Shown: positions 45,671 to 54,758 of the stretch, one piece after another
Layout: the number at the start of each line of letters is the position of its first letter
Numbering within the stretch: position 1 is the first letter of the stretch
Assembly (NCBI RefSeq): GCF_007991635.1
Contig: NZ_BJYS01000003.1
Coordinates: 1-64,000 of the forward strand
Direction: 5' to 3'
Length of the DNA: 64,000 nucleotides
Source of the DNA: Adhaeribacter aerolatus
GTDB taxonomy: Bacteria; Bacteroidota; Bacteroidia; Cytophagales; Hymenobacteraceae
The notes under the pieces: generated by a model
Database searches by the model: none
What the model was told of the DNA's origin: nothing
Seen by the model: only the letters and a program-made list of their open reading frames with translations
Translations under genes and position numbers: made by a program

Positions 45671-45720
45671 CCCAAATAAAAACGCCTGCTCCGGAAAAGA
45701 GCGGGCGTTTTTATTTGGGT
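45671..45720. terminator. Bidirectional terminator
   Basis: CCCAAATAAAAACGCCtGCTC pairs with GAGCgGGCGTTTTTATTTGGG: a long stem with A/T tracts on both sides. It serves the convergent stress-protein and amidohydrolase genes. Confidence 0.9.
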
Positions 45721-45723
45721 TAT

Positions 45724-46818
45724 TCAGGATTTGGGAAAAGCCTTGGCATCAATGCCCGGAATAACTTTCAAGGCATTTTTATAGTACAGCTTTCTCAACA
45801 CTTCGTCCGGTAAATCCAAGCCATACATTTTCCAGAAAGCGTGGCGCTTGCGGTAATAATCAAAATATTCGTCTTTGGTTTCCAGCACCCGGAAATAGGT
45901 GTGGTATTCGGTTGGCTCCCAACTGTCTTTACCAAACATAATGCGGTCCTGGTATTTAATAAAAAACTCGCGGGCATACCGCGGTTGTCGCCCCAACTCC
46001 GCCAATACAGCCCCTATTTCGGTGTACATATTAGGCATCTCATCCATTAACTTGCCTAAACGGGTCAAATCGCCGCCGAGCCAGCCCAGGTGCGCGTTAA
46101 TAAATTTAGTTTTAGGGTGCTTCTTAAACATGCGGTGCTGCTCGGCCATTACCTGTTCCCAGCCTGGGTATTTATCGGTGGGCCGGGCCCGGCTGGGGTA
46201 TTGTTTCAGTTCCAGCCAGCGCTCGTTGTTTTTATCCTGCGGATCGAAAAATTGCTTGGGTTCGCCGGTATGTATGAGCACCGGAATTCCCAATTGGCCG
46301 CATTTTGCCCAAATCAGATCCAGCCGTGGGTCGTCGGTAGCGATGCGCTTGCCATTTTTATCGGTTAAGGTCAGACCCAGGTTCTTGAATATTTTTAAGC
46401 CTTGGGCACCGTTTTTCACATCCTGCTCCAGTTGGGTCGCGGCTTTCCGGCCAAAATCCGGGTCATCAATATTTTTGAAATCGACGTTGGCAAACAGCAG
46501 AAACCGGGTCGGGTAATTACCTTTCAGGTTGGCAACGCCGCTTTTTAAATTATCGCCGTAGCCGCCGCTTAAATTTACCATGGTTTGTAAATTTAAGCCG
46601 TCCATATCTTTCACCAGTTTCGCCAAAGCTTCTTTACTCATATTGGAGTTCTGGTGGTTGTGCACATCTATAAACGGATATTTAGCGCGCTTAGTGGGAT
46701 GTTCCGGCACCGTTAAACCCGATTTAGGTTCGTATTCTTCAAAGGACATTTCCTGGGCATAGCCCGCAAAGGTTAGCCCAAGGCTGAGGCTAAGTAATAA
46801 TATTTTATTCTGGAGCAT
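45724..46818 (-). CDS. Secreted amidohydrolase-family metal-dependent hydrolase
   Basis: A 364-residue exported TIM-barrel amidohydrolase (amidohydrolase_2 type). Signal peptide LLSLSLGLTFAGYAQ. Metal-binding HxH in FIDVHNHQN near residue 53, a later histidine in VLIHTGEP, NAHLGWLGGD, and an aspartate in RIMFGKDSWEP. Members decarboxylate or hydrolyse small aromatic or lactone substrates; the actual substrate here is unknown. The protein would act in the periplasm. Monocistronic. Confidence 0.85.
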   Translation of the reverse strand: MLQNKILLLSLSLGLTFAGYAQEMSFEEYEPKSGLTVPEHPTKRAKYPFIDVHNHQNSNMSKEALAKLVKDMDGLNLQTMVNLSGGYGDNLKSGVANLKGNYPTRFLLFANVDFKNIDDPDFGRKAATQLEQDVKNGAQGLKIFKNLGLTLTDKNGKRIATDDPRLDLIWAKCGQLGIPVLIHTGEPKQFFDPQDKNNERWLELKQYPSRARPTDKYPGWEQVMAEQHRMFKKHPKTKFINAHLGWLGGDLTRLGKLMDEMPNMYTEIGAVLAELGRQPRYAREFFIKYQDRIMFGKDSWEPTEYHTYFRVLETKDEYFDYYRKRHAFWKMYGLDLPDEVLRKLYYKNALKVIPGIDAKAFPKS

Positions 46819-46995
46819 AAATTGAAAACGCTGAAACCAAATATAATAAATTGCACCAAACCATAAAATTGCCCGAATTATTTATTATTACCCGGAGAAA
46901 TTTCGGGGAAGCATCCTACTTGCCGGAGAAATTTATTTAACTGGGTCGTCTTATTAATCTAAGTATCCCAGTTTTAATCTGGTAGCCAGTAGCAT

Positions 46996-48339
46996 TTACA
47001 ATTTGGACCACAGCAGACGAACCATTTCGGATAAATAAGCGCCGTTTCCCGGCCCGAAAAAATTCATGTCGCGGGTTTCGTACTTTTTGAGGTTATAATA
47101 TTTATCTGGAGTAATGTACCCGATGTACCCCCCGTTAAAACTGGTAACTACCAATTTAGCCTGATTAGAAGTTAAGGACGGCTGCAAATCCAAAACCAAC
47201 TCGCCCGAAAAATCGCAGGGTGTGCCGATAAATACGATATCGCCGATGCGCAGCCCCGACAAGGTAGCCGGATATTTGCCGAAGACCAGGTAAAACATAG
47301 CCGGGTGGAAGCGCCAGTTTTCGGCGAACCGCCAGTGGGGTTTCCGCAGGTAAAGCGGCACCTCCACCGCATTTAATGTAGACTGATAACGGAGGGGAAT
47401 CTCGCGGTATTCTCGTTGAATAATAGTGGCTAAGCCCTGGGCCATGTTGTTAACCTTTTCGTAACCACTACCCGAAGCTGCCGGACTATGACTCGCCACG
47501 CCACCTGCTCCAAAGGCTGCAAAATTTATTCCGGGTTCCTGTTCCAACAGTTTTACCAGCGCAGTTGGGTAGTCGCCGGAAATATGAAGCTCGGCAGCCG
47601 GCAAACAGGTAGCATGAGCCGCATACGTAACCAGCACTGCCGTTTCGCTGGTATTTTTCCGGATTTTAACTATCCGCAAAGCGGTATCGCGGGAACCTCC
47701 GGCGCCTACCAACCGGTTGGCTACCAGGGAGTCGGCTATTAAAGCGGCATAACCAATTTGAGCGGGCACGGCTCTTTGTTCGGCAGTTTTAATGGCTTGC
47801 AGAATAGCCTGGGTTAAACCCGCTACAATTTTTGGTTCGTATTTACCGGCCATTAAGAAACCCGCCGGCCTTTTGGCCCAACCGCCCAGGCTGCTGTGGG
47901 CATGACTGGCGGTTAGGTATACTTGCTCTTTTTGGTAACCAATGTTGGGCAATGCTTTTACCAATGCTTCCCGCACCGACATAGGCGCTATGAGCAAATC
48001 CATGGTTACAAAGGCAACCCGTTGCCTTTTATTTTTAAATACAAAGGCCCGCACCCAGATAGAATCATGAATACCGGTCAGGCGTTTGCCTTTGCGTTTG
48101 CCATAGCCGGCCAGCGGAGCCTGGTGCCTGGGCGTTATGTTCACCTTGGCCCAGCCCACTTGCACCGTATCAGGTTGGTTTTGGGGATTTGGTAAACCCG
48201 CAATAGCGGCTTTGGTTTTATGGTAATATTTCTTTTGCGTATACGGTGTTTTGCTTACCGGCAAACAGGCGGGCAGCAGGGCTACGCCCAGTACTAACAG
48301 CAAAATATAAAATAGATCTTTAGATTTATTGGCTGGCAC
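46996..48339 (-). CDS. Neutral/alkaline ceramidase N-terminal domain lipoprotein
   Basis: A 447-residue lipoprotein (signal ends LLVLGVALLPAC). The body matches the N-terminal catalytic domain of neutral/alkaline nonlysosomal ceramidases: VGWAKVNITPRHQAPLAGYG, FVTMDLLIAPMSVREALVK, YLTASHAHSSLGGW (zinc histidines) and THATCLPA-type ITYAAHATCLPAAELHISGD. It lacks the C-terminal Ig-like domain of full ceramidases, as do many Bacteroidota homologues in polysaccharide or lipid loci. It may hydrolyse a ceramide-like or N-acyl lipid (Bacteroidota make sphingolipids), but this is not shown by sequence alone. Confidence 0.85.
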   Translation of the reverse strand: MPANKSKDLFYILLLVLGVALLPACLPVSKTPYTQKKYYHKTKAAIAGLPNPQNQPDTVQVGWAKVNITPRHQAPLAGYGKRKGKRLTGIHDSIWVRAFVFKNKRQRVAFVTMDLLIAPMSVREALVKALPNIGYQKEQVYLTASHAHSSLGGWAKRPAGFLMAGKYEPKIVAGLTQAILQAIKTAEQRAVPAQIGYAALIADSLVANRLVGAGGSRDTALRIVKIRKNTSETAVLVTYAAHATCLPAAELHISGDYPTALVKLLEQEPGINFAAFGAGGVASHSPAASGSGYEKVNNMAQGLATIIQREYREIPLRYQSTLNAVEVPLYLRKPHWRFAENWRFHPAMFYLVFGKYPATLSGLRIGDIVFIGTPCDFSGELVLDLQPSLTSNQAKLVVTSFNGGYIGYITPDKYYNLKKYETRDMNFFGPGNGAYLSEMVRLLWSKL

Positions 48340-48393
48340 CGTTACCCGCTGTAATTTTGTGCGTAATTTATTTCTGATTTAAAAGTACAAAGG

Positions 48394-48789
48394 ATGCTCC
48401 GTAAAGCAATAGAGTTTGGTTTATACCCTTGGTTTCCGGCACACGGTTATTCGTATATTCACCCGTCTAACCGCCGCGATTTTGAAGCCATTACGCCGCA
48501 CGACAAGGTTTTTGAGAAAATAGACGAAAACGAACGCTGGATTTTACTGCAGTACGGCCACAAACAGTTTAAAGTAGAACCCGACCTTTATTCGAGGATT
48601 CCAGCTTTGCCTTTTAGCTTCGGCGATTTGGTAGAAGAAGTAAACCGCACGCCCGGCCAGTTGCGGCTGCGCGGCGAAGTATTTAATATTTTCTGGCATC
48701 CTTCCGAAGACCAGGCTTATTTCCAAATCAGGCAAGGCAAGCAGGAAATTGCCCGGCGCTTTCGCGCCGATGAGTTGCGGAAGGCGTAG
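48394..48789 (+). CDS. Conserved hypothetical protein
   Basis: A 131-residue soluble protein, divergent from the ceramidase gene with 54 bp between starts. Compact alpha/beta protein with several aromatic residues (GLYPWFPAHGYSYIHPSNRR, EERWILL-type DENERWILLQYGHK, VFNIFWHPSEDQAYFQIR). No motif I recognise. No signal peptide. Context gives no function. Confidence 0.65.
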   Translation: MLRKAIEFGLYPWFPAHGYSYIHPSNRRDFEAITPHDKVFEKIDENERWILLQYGHKQFKVEPDLYSRIPALPFSFGDLVEEVNRTPGQLRLRGEVFNIFWHPSEDQAYFQIRQGKQEIARRFRADELRKA

Positions 48790-48888
48790 TTAGAAGTTAA
48801 TTATTCCGCTTCTTCTTAATGGTATTTCATAAATGGCCTGATTTCTTATTTGTCTAGGACGTATAAATCCAACTATCAATGTCTATCT

Positions 48889-49282
48889 TTTGAAAGATTT
48901 CATCTTTCAAGGTGCAGGTGCTAACTGTATTTGTAAGTTTAAGAAGCCTCCCGGCCGGCGGGCCCCGTTTGGCCACTCGGGCTGTCTAAGTTTGTTTTCC
49001 TCCTTCGTCGGAATGCTGCGCACCACAACCTTAGAAGAGCATCTTCCAGAAGATCCTCGTTGTCCAAACTGCTGTCAGTTGCCTGTAGCTGCCGCCTTCT
49101 AAGGCTCAATAGATACAAATCATTACTAAATAATAAGCCTCTTCATAGCTAATCGGCAACGTGCTGGTTCGGCCGAACTCCTTCCCTATTTTAGGGAAGG
49201 TGCCCGGAGGGCGGAAGGGTAACACGCTTCCAGGAGAAAAGTGCGCCCGCAACTCAGGCGAAAGCCACCTAACAGAAAAAGC
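48889..49282 (+). repeat. Interspersed structured repeat, copy R3 (full length)
   Basis: Plus-orientation, undeleted copy. Hairpin TTGAAAGAT TTC ATCTTTCAA (48890-48910), AAGAAGCCTCCCGGCCGGCG, CCAAACTGCTGTCAGTTGCC, palindrome at 49180-49200 (CCTTCCCTA/TAGGGAAGG), GTGCCCGGAGGGCGGAAGGG, GCAACTCAGGCGAAAGCCAC and the tail AACAGAAAAA. The 70-codon ORF inside shares the peptide KKPPGRRAPFGH..GC with the R1 ORF, a by-product of the repeat. Confidence 0.8.
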
Positions 49283-49383
49283 ACGAAAGAATATTAGACT
49301 CGGGCTGACTAAATTTAATTTAACTCCAAACTTACGCTTAACCAGATTTTTTATGAAATGCGCTTTATTAAAGTCTATAATCT

Positions 49384-49429
49384 AAAAAAAAAAGCTCCGC
49401 GTGTAATTAAAACACCCGGAGCTTTTTTG
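49384..49429 (-). terminator. Rho-independent terminator of the SGNH hydrolase gene
   Basis: AAGCTCCGcGTGT pairs with ACACcCGGAGCTT. T tract on the minus strand (A10 on plus), and also T6 on plus, so it may work in both directions. Confidence 0.85.
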
Positions 49430-49448
49430 TGCGTTTTTTATTGCCGAT

Positions 49449-50120
49449 TTACTTCAAATAAGGTTTCAGAACCTGGGCCCAGATATCGTAGCCGGCTTTG
49501 GTCATGTGCAGGCTATCGGCCCGGAATAGTTCGGGCTTGGGCTTGCCGCTGGGCAACAGCATGGGATTGTAAATATCAACGTAAGCCGTCCGTTTTTCCT
49601 TTGCTAAAAAGTCTTTGATGAGCGCATTAGCGCGATTAATACTGGGCAAATGCTGCTTGCGCGATGGGCTGGGCTTAATAGAAATATAAGTTACCGTGGC
49701 ATTGGGCGAGGCTTGCCGTATTTTAGAAAACAATATTTTAAAATCAGCTAAAACTTTCTCGGCCGTTTTTCCCGAAGCAATGTCGTTATCGCCGCTGTAA
49801 ATTACTACTTGCTTGGGTTTGTACGGGGCAATTACCCGGTCGGCGTAATACACTACTTCGTCGGTTTGCGAGCCACCAAAACCCCGGTTCAAAATAGTTT
49901 TGCCCGGAAAATATTCTGTTAAGTCGTTCCATAACCGGATAGAAGAACTGCCGGTAAAAACAATATTGCCTTTTTTAGGCGGATTGGCTTTATCAGCTTG
50001 CTCAAAAGCGACAATTTCCTTCTCAAACTTCTGAAGCGTTTGCGCCAATGCTTGTTGTTGAAGCGACAGGCTTACTAAAGTAAAAACCAAAAACAGGAAG
50101 AATTTCCGAAAGAACAGCAT
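49449..50120 (-). CDS. Exported SGNH/GDSL-type hydrolase (esterase)
   Basis: A 223-residue secreted or periplasmic esterase of the SGNH superfamily. Signal peptide FLFLVFTLVSLSLQQQALAQ. Block I is FTGSSSIRLW with the likely nucleophile S59. Block II glycine is in NRGFGGSQTDEV, block III Asn in YSGDNDIASG, and block V Asp-x-x-His in ADSLHMTKAGY. This subgroup often deacetylates carbohydrates or lipids, but the substrate is unknown here. Monocistronic. Confidence 0.9.
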   Translation of the reverse strand: MLFFRKFFLFLVFTLVSLSLQQQALAQTLQKFEKEIVAFEQADKANPPKKGNIVFTGSSSIRLWNDLTEYFPGKTILNRGFGGSQTDEVVYYADRVIAPYKPKQVVIYSGDNDIASGKTAEKVLADFKILFSKIRQASPNATVTYISIKPSPSRKQHLPSINRANALIKDFLAKEKRTAYVDIYNPMLLPSGKPKPELFRADSLHMTKAGYDIWAQVLKPYLK

Positions 50121-50664
50121 AGATTAATATTCTGGTAATTAATAATTGAACTTACCGGCTATTGCCAGTATTGCACAGGGCAAAATAAAGAAATTAAATT
50201 TAATGCACTATATAATAATTGGTGTTAGGTAGGTGTGCGTTTAGGAGGCGATAAATTTTTGTTTCGGAGATAAATGGAACTCCTTAAAATTTAGCATAAC
50301 GTCCATTGAATAAAGCAGATGCACATCACTGCCCTTTGCCGAAATTACGTGAAATTGCTTTCTACATTAGCAATGGCTAAATGCTGTTGGGGCATTTGCT
50401 TTATTCTGTTGTTGGGGGCAGTTTACATCTAATTTTACCTTTTAGCTCTATTTAGACTATACGAATTATGACTTAATCAGTAAAATATGTAATAGCTGAG
50501 ATTCAACCTACAACTAATATAGATAAATTGAATAGAACTTCTTGGGGACTCAATCTAGTTTTACCCAGCTTCAGAAAGCCAATTGCAGTTACTCACCAGT
50601 AACTATTTTACTTTCTAATTACCTTTTAAGAGAAGTATGTTGAGTATGAAAATAGCTTCTATGG
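50121..50664. other. Intergenic region
   Basis: 544 bases with no supported ORF, repeat or RNA gene. Contains the promoter side of the SGNH gene. Confidence 0.4.
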
Positions 50665-51075
50665 TTAATGTTTAAAATAAAGGAATAAACCCGCCTTATC
50701 GCCGCTCATTTCGAAAGCAACCAGGTACTCTAAATTAAAATAATAGTAGCCGGCCATTTGATGTGTAGGGGTATTATTTATTGGATAGCTCTTAGATGAT
50801 GCACCATTCAGAAAGAAATAAGGGCCCTCTACATAGAAAAAAGTTTCATTCTCTACCCATAACTGACTATCGGCGGCTAACCTCCAATCCCCTGTTAATG
50901 GGTTGTATTCATAGATTCTAGCAAATCTAAGAGTGCTCTGATTATCACTCAATATTTTTTTTACGGATTGTGCATTCTTCTCCGCTTTGGATGGTATGAC
51001 CTCAGCGGCATCATCTTTACAACTACTAAAGATTATTGCAAAAGCAAGCACAATAAAAAAATTCAGGATTTTCAT
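50665..51075 (-). CDS. Small hypothetical lipoprotein
   Basis: A 136-residue lipoprotein: signal peptide FIVLAFAIIFSSC, then a short KDDAAEVIPSKAEK linker and a beta-rich domain (RFARIYEYNPLTGDWRLAAD, FFYVEGPYFFLNG). No family recognised. No operon partner. AT-rich surroundings. Confidence 0.6.
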   Translation of the reverse strand: MKILNFFIVLAFAIIFSSCKDDAAEVIPSKAEKNAQSVKKILSDNQSTLRFARIYEYNPLTGDWRLAADSQLWVENETFFYVEGPYFFLNGASSKSYPINNTPTHQMAGYYYFNLEYLVAFEMSGDKAGLFLYFKH

Positions 51076-51258
51076 TAAAGTGAATATAAGGTTATAAATA
51101 TTTATTAGAATATTATTCTGAATGATATAATGATTTTATAGGTGATAACTTACCAATAATACTCATTGTAAGTTTTCTCGTATCTATGATACTATGGGAA
51201 ATATCAGTAAAAGTACAATATTTTCATTTTATATAATGTTGTGAATTGTCCCCAACGT

Positions 51259-51309
51259 ACTTGGCTAAACTATGGCGTAGCTAGAGTTTAGGCGTGGTTG
51301 TGCCAAGTT
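51259..51309. repeat. Hairpin element left of SUKH gene (attC-like)
   Basis: Quasi-palindrome with outer arms ACTTGGC (then TAAAC) and GCCAAGT (preceded by GTTGT), and an inner stem CTAAACT / AGTTTAG. It overlaps the stop codon of the SUKH gene. A related element lies on the other side of the gene at 51971-52017, alignable both directly and inverted. Confidence 0.65.
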
Positions 51310-51928
51310 ATTTTATTATTATATTAGTGTTGTCTAGAATTTCTTCCTTCATCATTTCTTCAGCCTTTTCAATTTCATCTTTTAAGAAACCGTTGAAGTC
51401 GTACCACTTATTAATTGTCTCCCCATTTTGCCTGATGCTGATTATTTCATCTTTCCTATAAAAATATCCAACATTTTCATCAAAAGTGTAGGCTCTGCCC
51501 CCAAAATGGAAATGCTCTCTCTCAATTTCATAATTTATAATCCAGCTATTGTTTGCTGAAGTTAAGTCATGACATTGAAGTAGTGCCCTCGAAAGTAATC
51601 CACTGTTATATAGTGAAGGAGGTAAGCCATACAATGACAAATCATAGATAAACCCTCCATTAGTTGTTTTCAGAAAGTCTTCATAGAAATCAGGTATTAC
51701 TCTATTTGTTCTCTCTTGAAAATCCTTATTCCAACTAATTCTTATAGGTTCAAACAGTTTAATTCCCCAGTTCTGGGGAGCAAGCCAAGGTCTATGGAAT
51801 ATTTTAATAGTGTTATTATTGTCAATATTTGAATTATTCTCGATATACTTCAAGCATTGGTGGGCAATCGCAGGATACTTCGTATTAATACCTTCTAACT
51901 GTTTTTTTATCTGGTCAACCATATTCAC
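51308..51928 (-). CDS. SUKH (SMI1/KNR4) family immunity-like protein
   Basis: A 206-residue cytosolic protein of the SMI1/KNR4 (SUKH) superfamily: the signature IPDFYEDFLKTTNGG followed by the DLSLYGLPPSLY segment lies at about 75-110, and ENVGYFYRKDE is the conserved second motif. SUKH proteins in bacteria are mostly immunity proteins against polymorphic toxins, usually found beside a toxin gene. No toxin is present here: the gene is an orphan bracketed by two related hairpin elements, as in a gene cassette. Function could also be housekeeping. Strongly AT-rich compared with its neighbours, consistent with transfer. Confidence 0.75.
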   Translation of the reverse strand: MNMVDQIKKQLEGINTKYPAIAHQCLKYIENNSNIDNNNTIKIFHRPWLAPQNWGIKLFEPIRISWNKDFQERTNRVIPDFYEDFLKTTNGGFIYDLSLYGLPPSLYNSGLLSRALLQCHDLTSANNSWIINYEIEREHFHFGGRAYTFDENVGYFYRKDEIISIRQNGETINKWYDFNGFLKDEIEKAEEMMKEEILDNTNIIIK

Positions 51929-51970
51929 TTCTTGATTTCAAGCCAACTATTCTTTGCAAAATCAACTATA

Positions 51971-52017
51971 ATTTGGCACAACTATAGTGTAAACGGAGTT
52001 TATTCCGTTTAGCCAGC
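51971..52017. repeat. Hairpin element right of SUKH gene (attC-like)
   Basis: TTGGCACAACTATAGTG and GTTTAGCCA form weak outer arms, and TAAACGGA / TCCGTTTA forms a strong inner stem-loop. Shares with the left element the blocks TTGGC, AACTAT, GTA and GAGTTTA in the same order. Confidence 0.65.
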
Positions 52018-52080
52018 CAAAATCAACGGATAACCGGAACTTGAATAACAAATATACTATATACTTAAATAAGTATAAAT

Positions 52081-52121
52081 AAAAAGGAAAGCATCTTTTG
52101 GTCTTAGATGCTTTCCTTTTG
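52081..52121 (-). terminator. Rho-independent terminator of galK
   Basis: AAAGGAAAGCATCT pairs with AGATGCTTTCCTTTT around TTTGGTCTT. Long A/T tracts on both flanks. Located 91 bp after the galK stop. Confidence 0.9.
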
Positions 52122-52211
52122 TAAGGAGATTAAGGTTTCAAAAAAATAGTTTGTTGCCTTGCTCGCCTCAACAGTAGCCTGGCAAAACGCGATTAGAAAA
52201 TAATTGCAGTT

Positions 52212-53378
52212 TTATAGTTTGTAGCTGCCGGCACCATCTACTAATTGGTAATTATTTATTTCGGTTACAATGTCGTATTCGCGGGCATATTCGTCGGTTA
52301 AGAAATTGCTGAATTTATGAACGGCATCTTTCCGCACCAAACTAATAGTACAGCCGCCGAAACCGCCGCCCATCATGCGGCTGCCGGCGCAGTAAGGCAA
52401 TTGCAAAGCCGCATCCACCAGAAAATCGAGCTCGGGACAGCTAACTTCGTAATCGTCGCGCAACGATTGGTGCGAAGCGGTTAACAGCGCGCCCAGTTCT
52501 TCAAAATTTTTCTGGCTCAACGCTTCAGCCGCTTTTAACACCCGCTGATTTTCCAAAACCAAATGACGGATGCGTTTCTGCTGCACCGGGTCCGAAATAA
52601 GCGATAAGTGTTTTTCGGTTAAATCGCGGAAGCCCTGTACGCTGCTATCTTTGCTTTTAATTTCCTTTAGCGCATCGGCCGTTTCGCGCACCCGTTCCGA
52701 ATATTTGCTACCGGCCAGCTCGCGTTTTACTTTCGTATCAGCCAAAATCCAGGCCCATTCTTTCATGTCGGCATCTACATAATCGGAGCTCAGCTGGTTA
52801 AAATCCAGAATCATGAGTTTGCCTTCCCGCGAAAACTGGGAGGCATACTGGTCTAAGAGGCCGCTGTTTACTTTTAAATATTCGTGCTCTACGCGCTGGC
52901 ACATTTTCACCAAAGTCAGATCGTCCATATCGGCGGCATAAGCAGCGCGTAGAGCATTCATCAGGGCTACTTCGATAGCGGCCGACGACGAAACCCCGGA
53001 ACCAATAGGCACATTGCCCCAGATGACGGCTTCAAAACCCTGGTTTAATTTATATTGATTGCCAAAAATGGTGATGCAGCCGTACACGTATTTCTCCCAG
53101 CTATCGGCCGGCGTAAAAGGCTGGCCCAGGGTGTATTCCATTTTATCGTGGTAGTTCTGGCTGGTAACCGAAATAACCTGGTCGGGGCGCGGGCGCAGGC
53201 AAACAATTACCCAGCGGTTAATAGCAGCCGGCATCGAAAGCCCCAGGTTATAATCGGTATGTTCCCCGATAATATTAATGCGGCCAGGGGCATAAGCTAC
53301 CAAGGTGGGCGCACCGCTATATTTTTCTTCGAAATAACTGCTGGTATTTTGGATATATTTTTCCAGTTCGGCATTCAT
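52212..53378 (-). CDS. galK: Galactokinase
   Basis: A 388-residue GHMP kinase that phosphorylates alpha-D-galactose to galactose 1-phosphate with ATP in the Leloir pathway. Motif 1 (galactokinase signature) GRINIIGEHTDYNLGLSMPA, the GHMP ATP-binding motif PIGSGVSSSAAIEVALM, a conserved aspartate in LLDQYASQFSREG, and motif 3 SRMMGGGFGGCTISLV are all intact. Length typical. Likely regulated by the LacI-type gene upstream (same strand, 123 bp gap), although galE/galT are not in this window. Confidence 0.97.
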   Translation of the reverse strand: MNAELEKYIQNTSSYFEEKYSGAPTLVAYAPGRINIIGEHTDYNLGLSMPAAINRWVIVCLRPRPDQVISVTSQNYHDKMEYTLGQPFTPADSWEKYVYGCITIFGNQYKLNQGFEAVIWGNVPIGSGVSSSAAIEVALMNALRAAYAADMDDLTLVKMCQRVEHEYLKVNSGLLDQYASQFSREGKLMILDFNQLSSDYVDADMKEWAWILADTKVKRELAGSKYSERVRETADALKEIKSKDSSVQGFRDLTEKHLSLISDPVQQKRIRHLVLENQRVLKAAEALSQKNFEELGALLTASHQSLRDDYEVSCPELDFLVDAALQLPYCAGSRMMGGGFGGCTISLVRKDAVHKFSNFLTDEYAREYDIVTEINNYQLVDGAGSYKL

Positions 53379-53501
53379 AGTTTCTGCGGTTTGAATATAG
53401 TTTCTTTAACAATTTGGTACTTACTAGACGCAGACCAGTTTATTAGGTTTTAACTTCCGTATTTCTATGCCTTCCGGCTTTTACCTAAAACCACTGCTCA
53501 G

Positions 53502-54524
53502 TTATAAGCGCTTCGAAGATTTATTTAAAATGAGTTCGGTGTTTAATACTTCGGTTTTAGGCACGTATTTTTCCGGGTCGGTATTTACTTGTTCCAGAAA
53601 AAGCTGCGCGGCAATTCTACCCATCTCAGAAGGATGTTGCATTACGGTGGTTAAAGCCGGGTCCAGAATAGACGATGTGGCTTCGTTACCAAAACCAACT
53701 ACCGCCACATCTTCCGGAATGCGCTTATTCCGGTCTTTCAGGGCCATAATGGCACCGATGGCTACCCGATCGCTGATGGCAAAAATGGCATCGGGCGGGT
53801 TAGGCAAATCAAGCAGTTGGTTCGTGGCTTCGTAAGCTTTTTTGCGGTTAAATTCGGAATGAATAATTAAAGTGGGGTCTACGGGCACGTTGTGCTTTTG
53901 CAAGGCATCGAGGTAGCCTCTTTTGCGATTTTGGGTAAGCTTCAGCAATTCCGGCCCAGCCAGATGCGCAATCCGTTTATTACCCATCTGAATTAAATGC
54001 TCCACTGCTTTAAAAGCCCCGTTGTAATCGTCGGCTAAAACTTTGGCGGCTTCAATTTCTTCCGGAACCCGATCAAAAAACACCAATGGCACGCCCCGGC
54101 GCTGCACATTTCTAAAATGATCGAAATTTTTGGTCTGGCCCGAAACCGAAACAATCAGCCCGGCCACCCGGCTCGAAAGCAAAGCCTGCGTATTGTTTTT
54201 TTCAATCTCTTCCGACTCGCCCGACTGGCAAATCATAACGTTATACCCGGCCGCCGAAGCCACCTCCTGAATACCTTTAATGGCTGATGCAAAAAACGGA
54301 ATGGTAATATCCGGAATCATAACGCCCACAATATTGGTTTTGCTTTTCACCAAACTTAAAGCAATGGTGTTGGGCTGGTAATCGAGTTCGGCGGCTAAAT
54401 CCAGTACTACTTTTTTGGTTTCGGGATTAATATCGGAGGAACCCCGAAGTGCCCGCGAAACCGTAGAAACCGATATATTTAATTTGCGGGCAATATCTTT
54501 GATGGTAACGGGCCGATTTTTCAT
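53502..54524 (-). CDS. LacI-family transcriptional regulator
   Basis: A 340-residue repressor: N-terminal LacI helix-turn-helix (VTIKDIARKLNISVSTVSRA, hinge LRGSSDINPETK) at residues 5-45, then the periplasmic-binding-protein-like ligand domain (about 60-330; VGVMIPDITIPFFASAIKGI, VPLVFFDRVPEE, NRKRGYLDALQKHN, PDAIFAISDRVAIGAIMALK). It lies upstream of galK on the same strand, so galactose or a related sugar is a plausible effector, but the effector residues cannot be identified by eye. Confidence 0.94.
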   Translation of the reverse strand: MKNRPVTIKDIARKLNISVSTVSRALRGSSDINPETKKVVLDLAAELDYQPNTIALSLVKSKTNIVGVMIPDITIPFFASAIKGIQEVASAAGYNVMICQSGESEEIEKNNTQALLSSRVAGLIVSVSGQTKNFDHFRNVQRRGVPLVFFDRVPEEIEAAKVLADDYNGAFKAVEHLIQMGNKRIAHLAGPELLKLTQNRKRGYLDALQKHNVPVDPTLIIHSEFNRKKAYEATNQLLDLPNPPDAIFAISDRVAIGAIMALKDRNKRIPEDVAVVGFGNEATSSILDPALTTVMQHPSEMGRIAAQLFLEQVNTDPEKYVPKTEVLNTELILNKSSKRL

Positions 54525-54663
54525 GATAGCTTATTGCTGCAAGCGAGGCCCCAAATATATCAACATCCCCGTGGTTTCGGCAAGTATTGTTCTTTTTTCT
54601 TCCAGCAGTTGATTTTAGCAGGGCGTAAACGGGCGCAATATTTAATATAATGGCCAAATTAAA

Positions 54664-54733
54664 AAAACAAACTCCGCCTGTGGTTTAAACTACCGTACGC
54701 TGGTTTAGTAGTTTTACCCACGGGCGGAGTTTA
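54664..54733 (-). terminator. Hairpin terminator after T9SS protein gene
   Basis: AAACTCCGCC (with TGTGG) pairs with (CCCACG)GGCGGAGTTT. T tract on the minus strand from A7 at 54661. Downstream of the T9SS gene at 54759. Confidence 0.75.
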
Positions 54734-54758
54734 TGCCGCTATTCCGGCCAAGCCGAAG

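Noticed and set aside
48890-49102. 70-codon ORF in repeat R3
   Set aside because: Repeat-derived, as for the R1 ORF.
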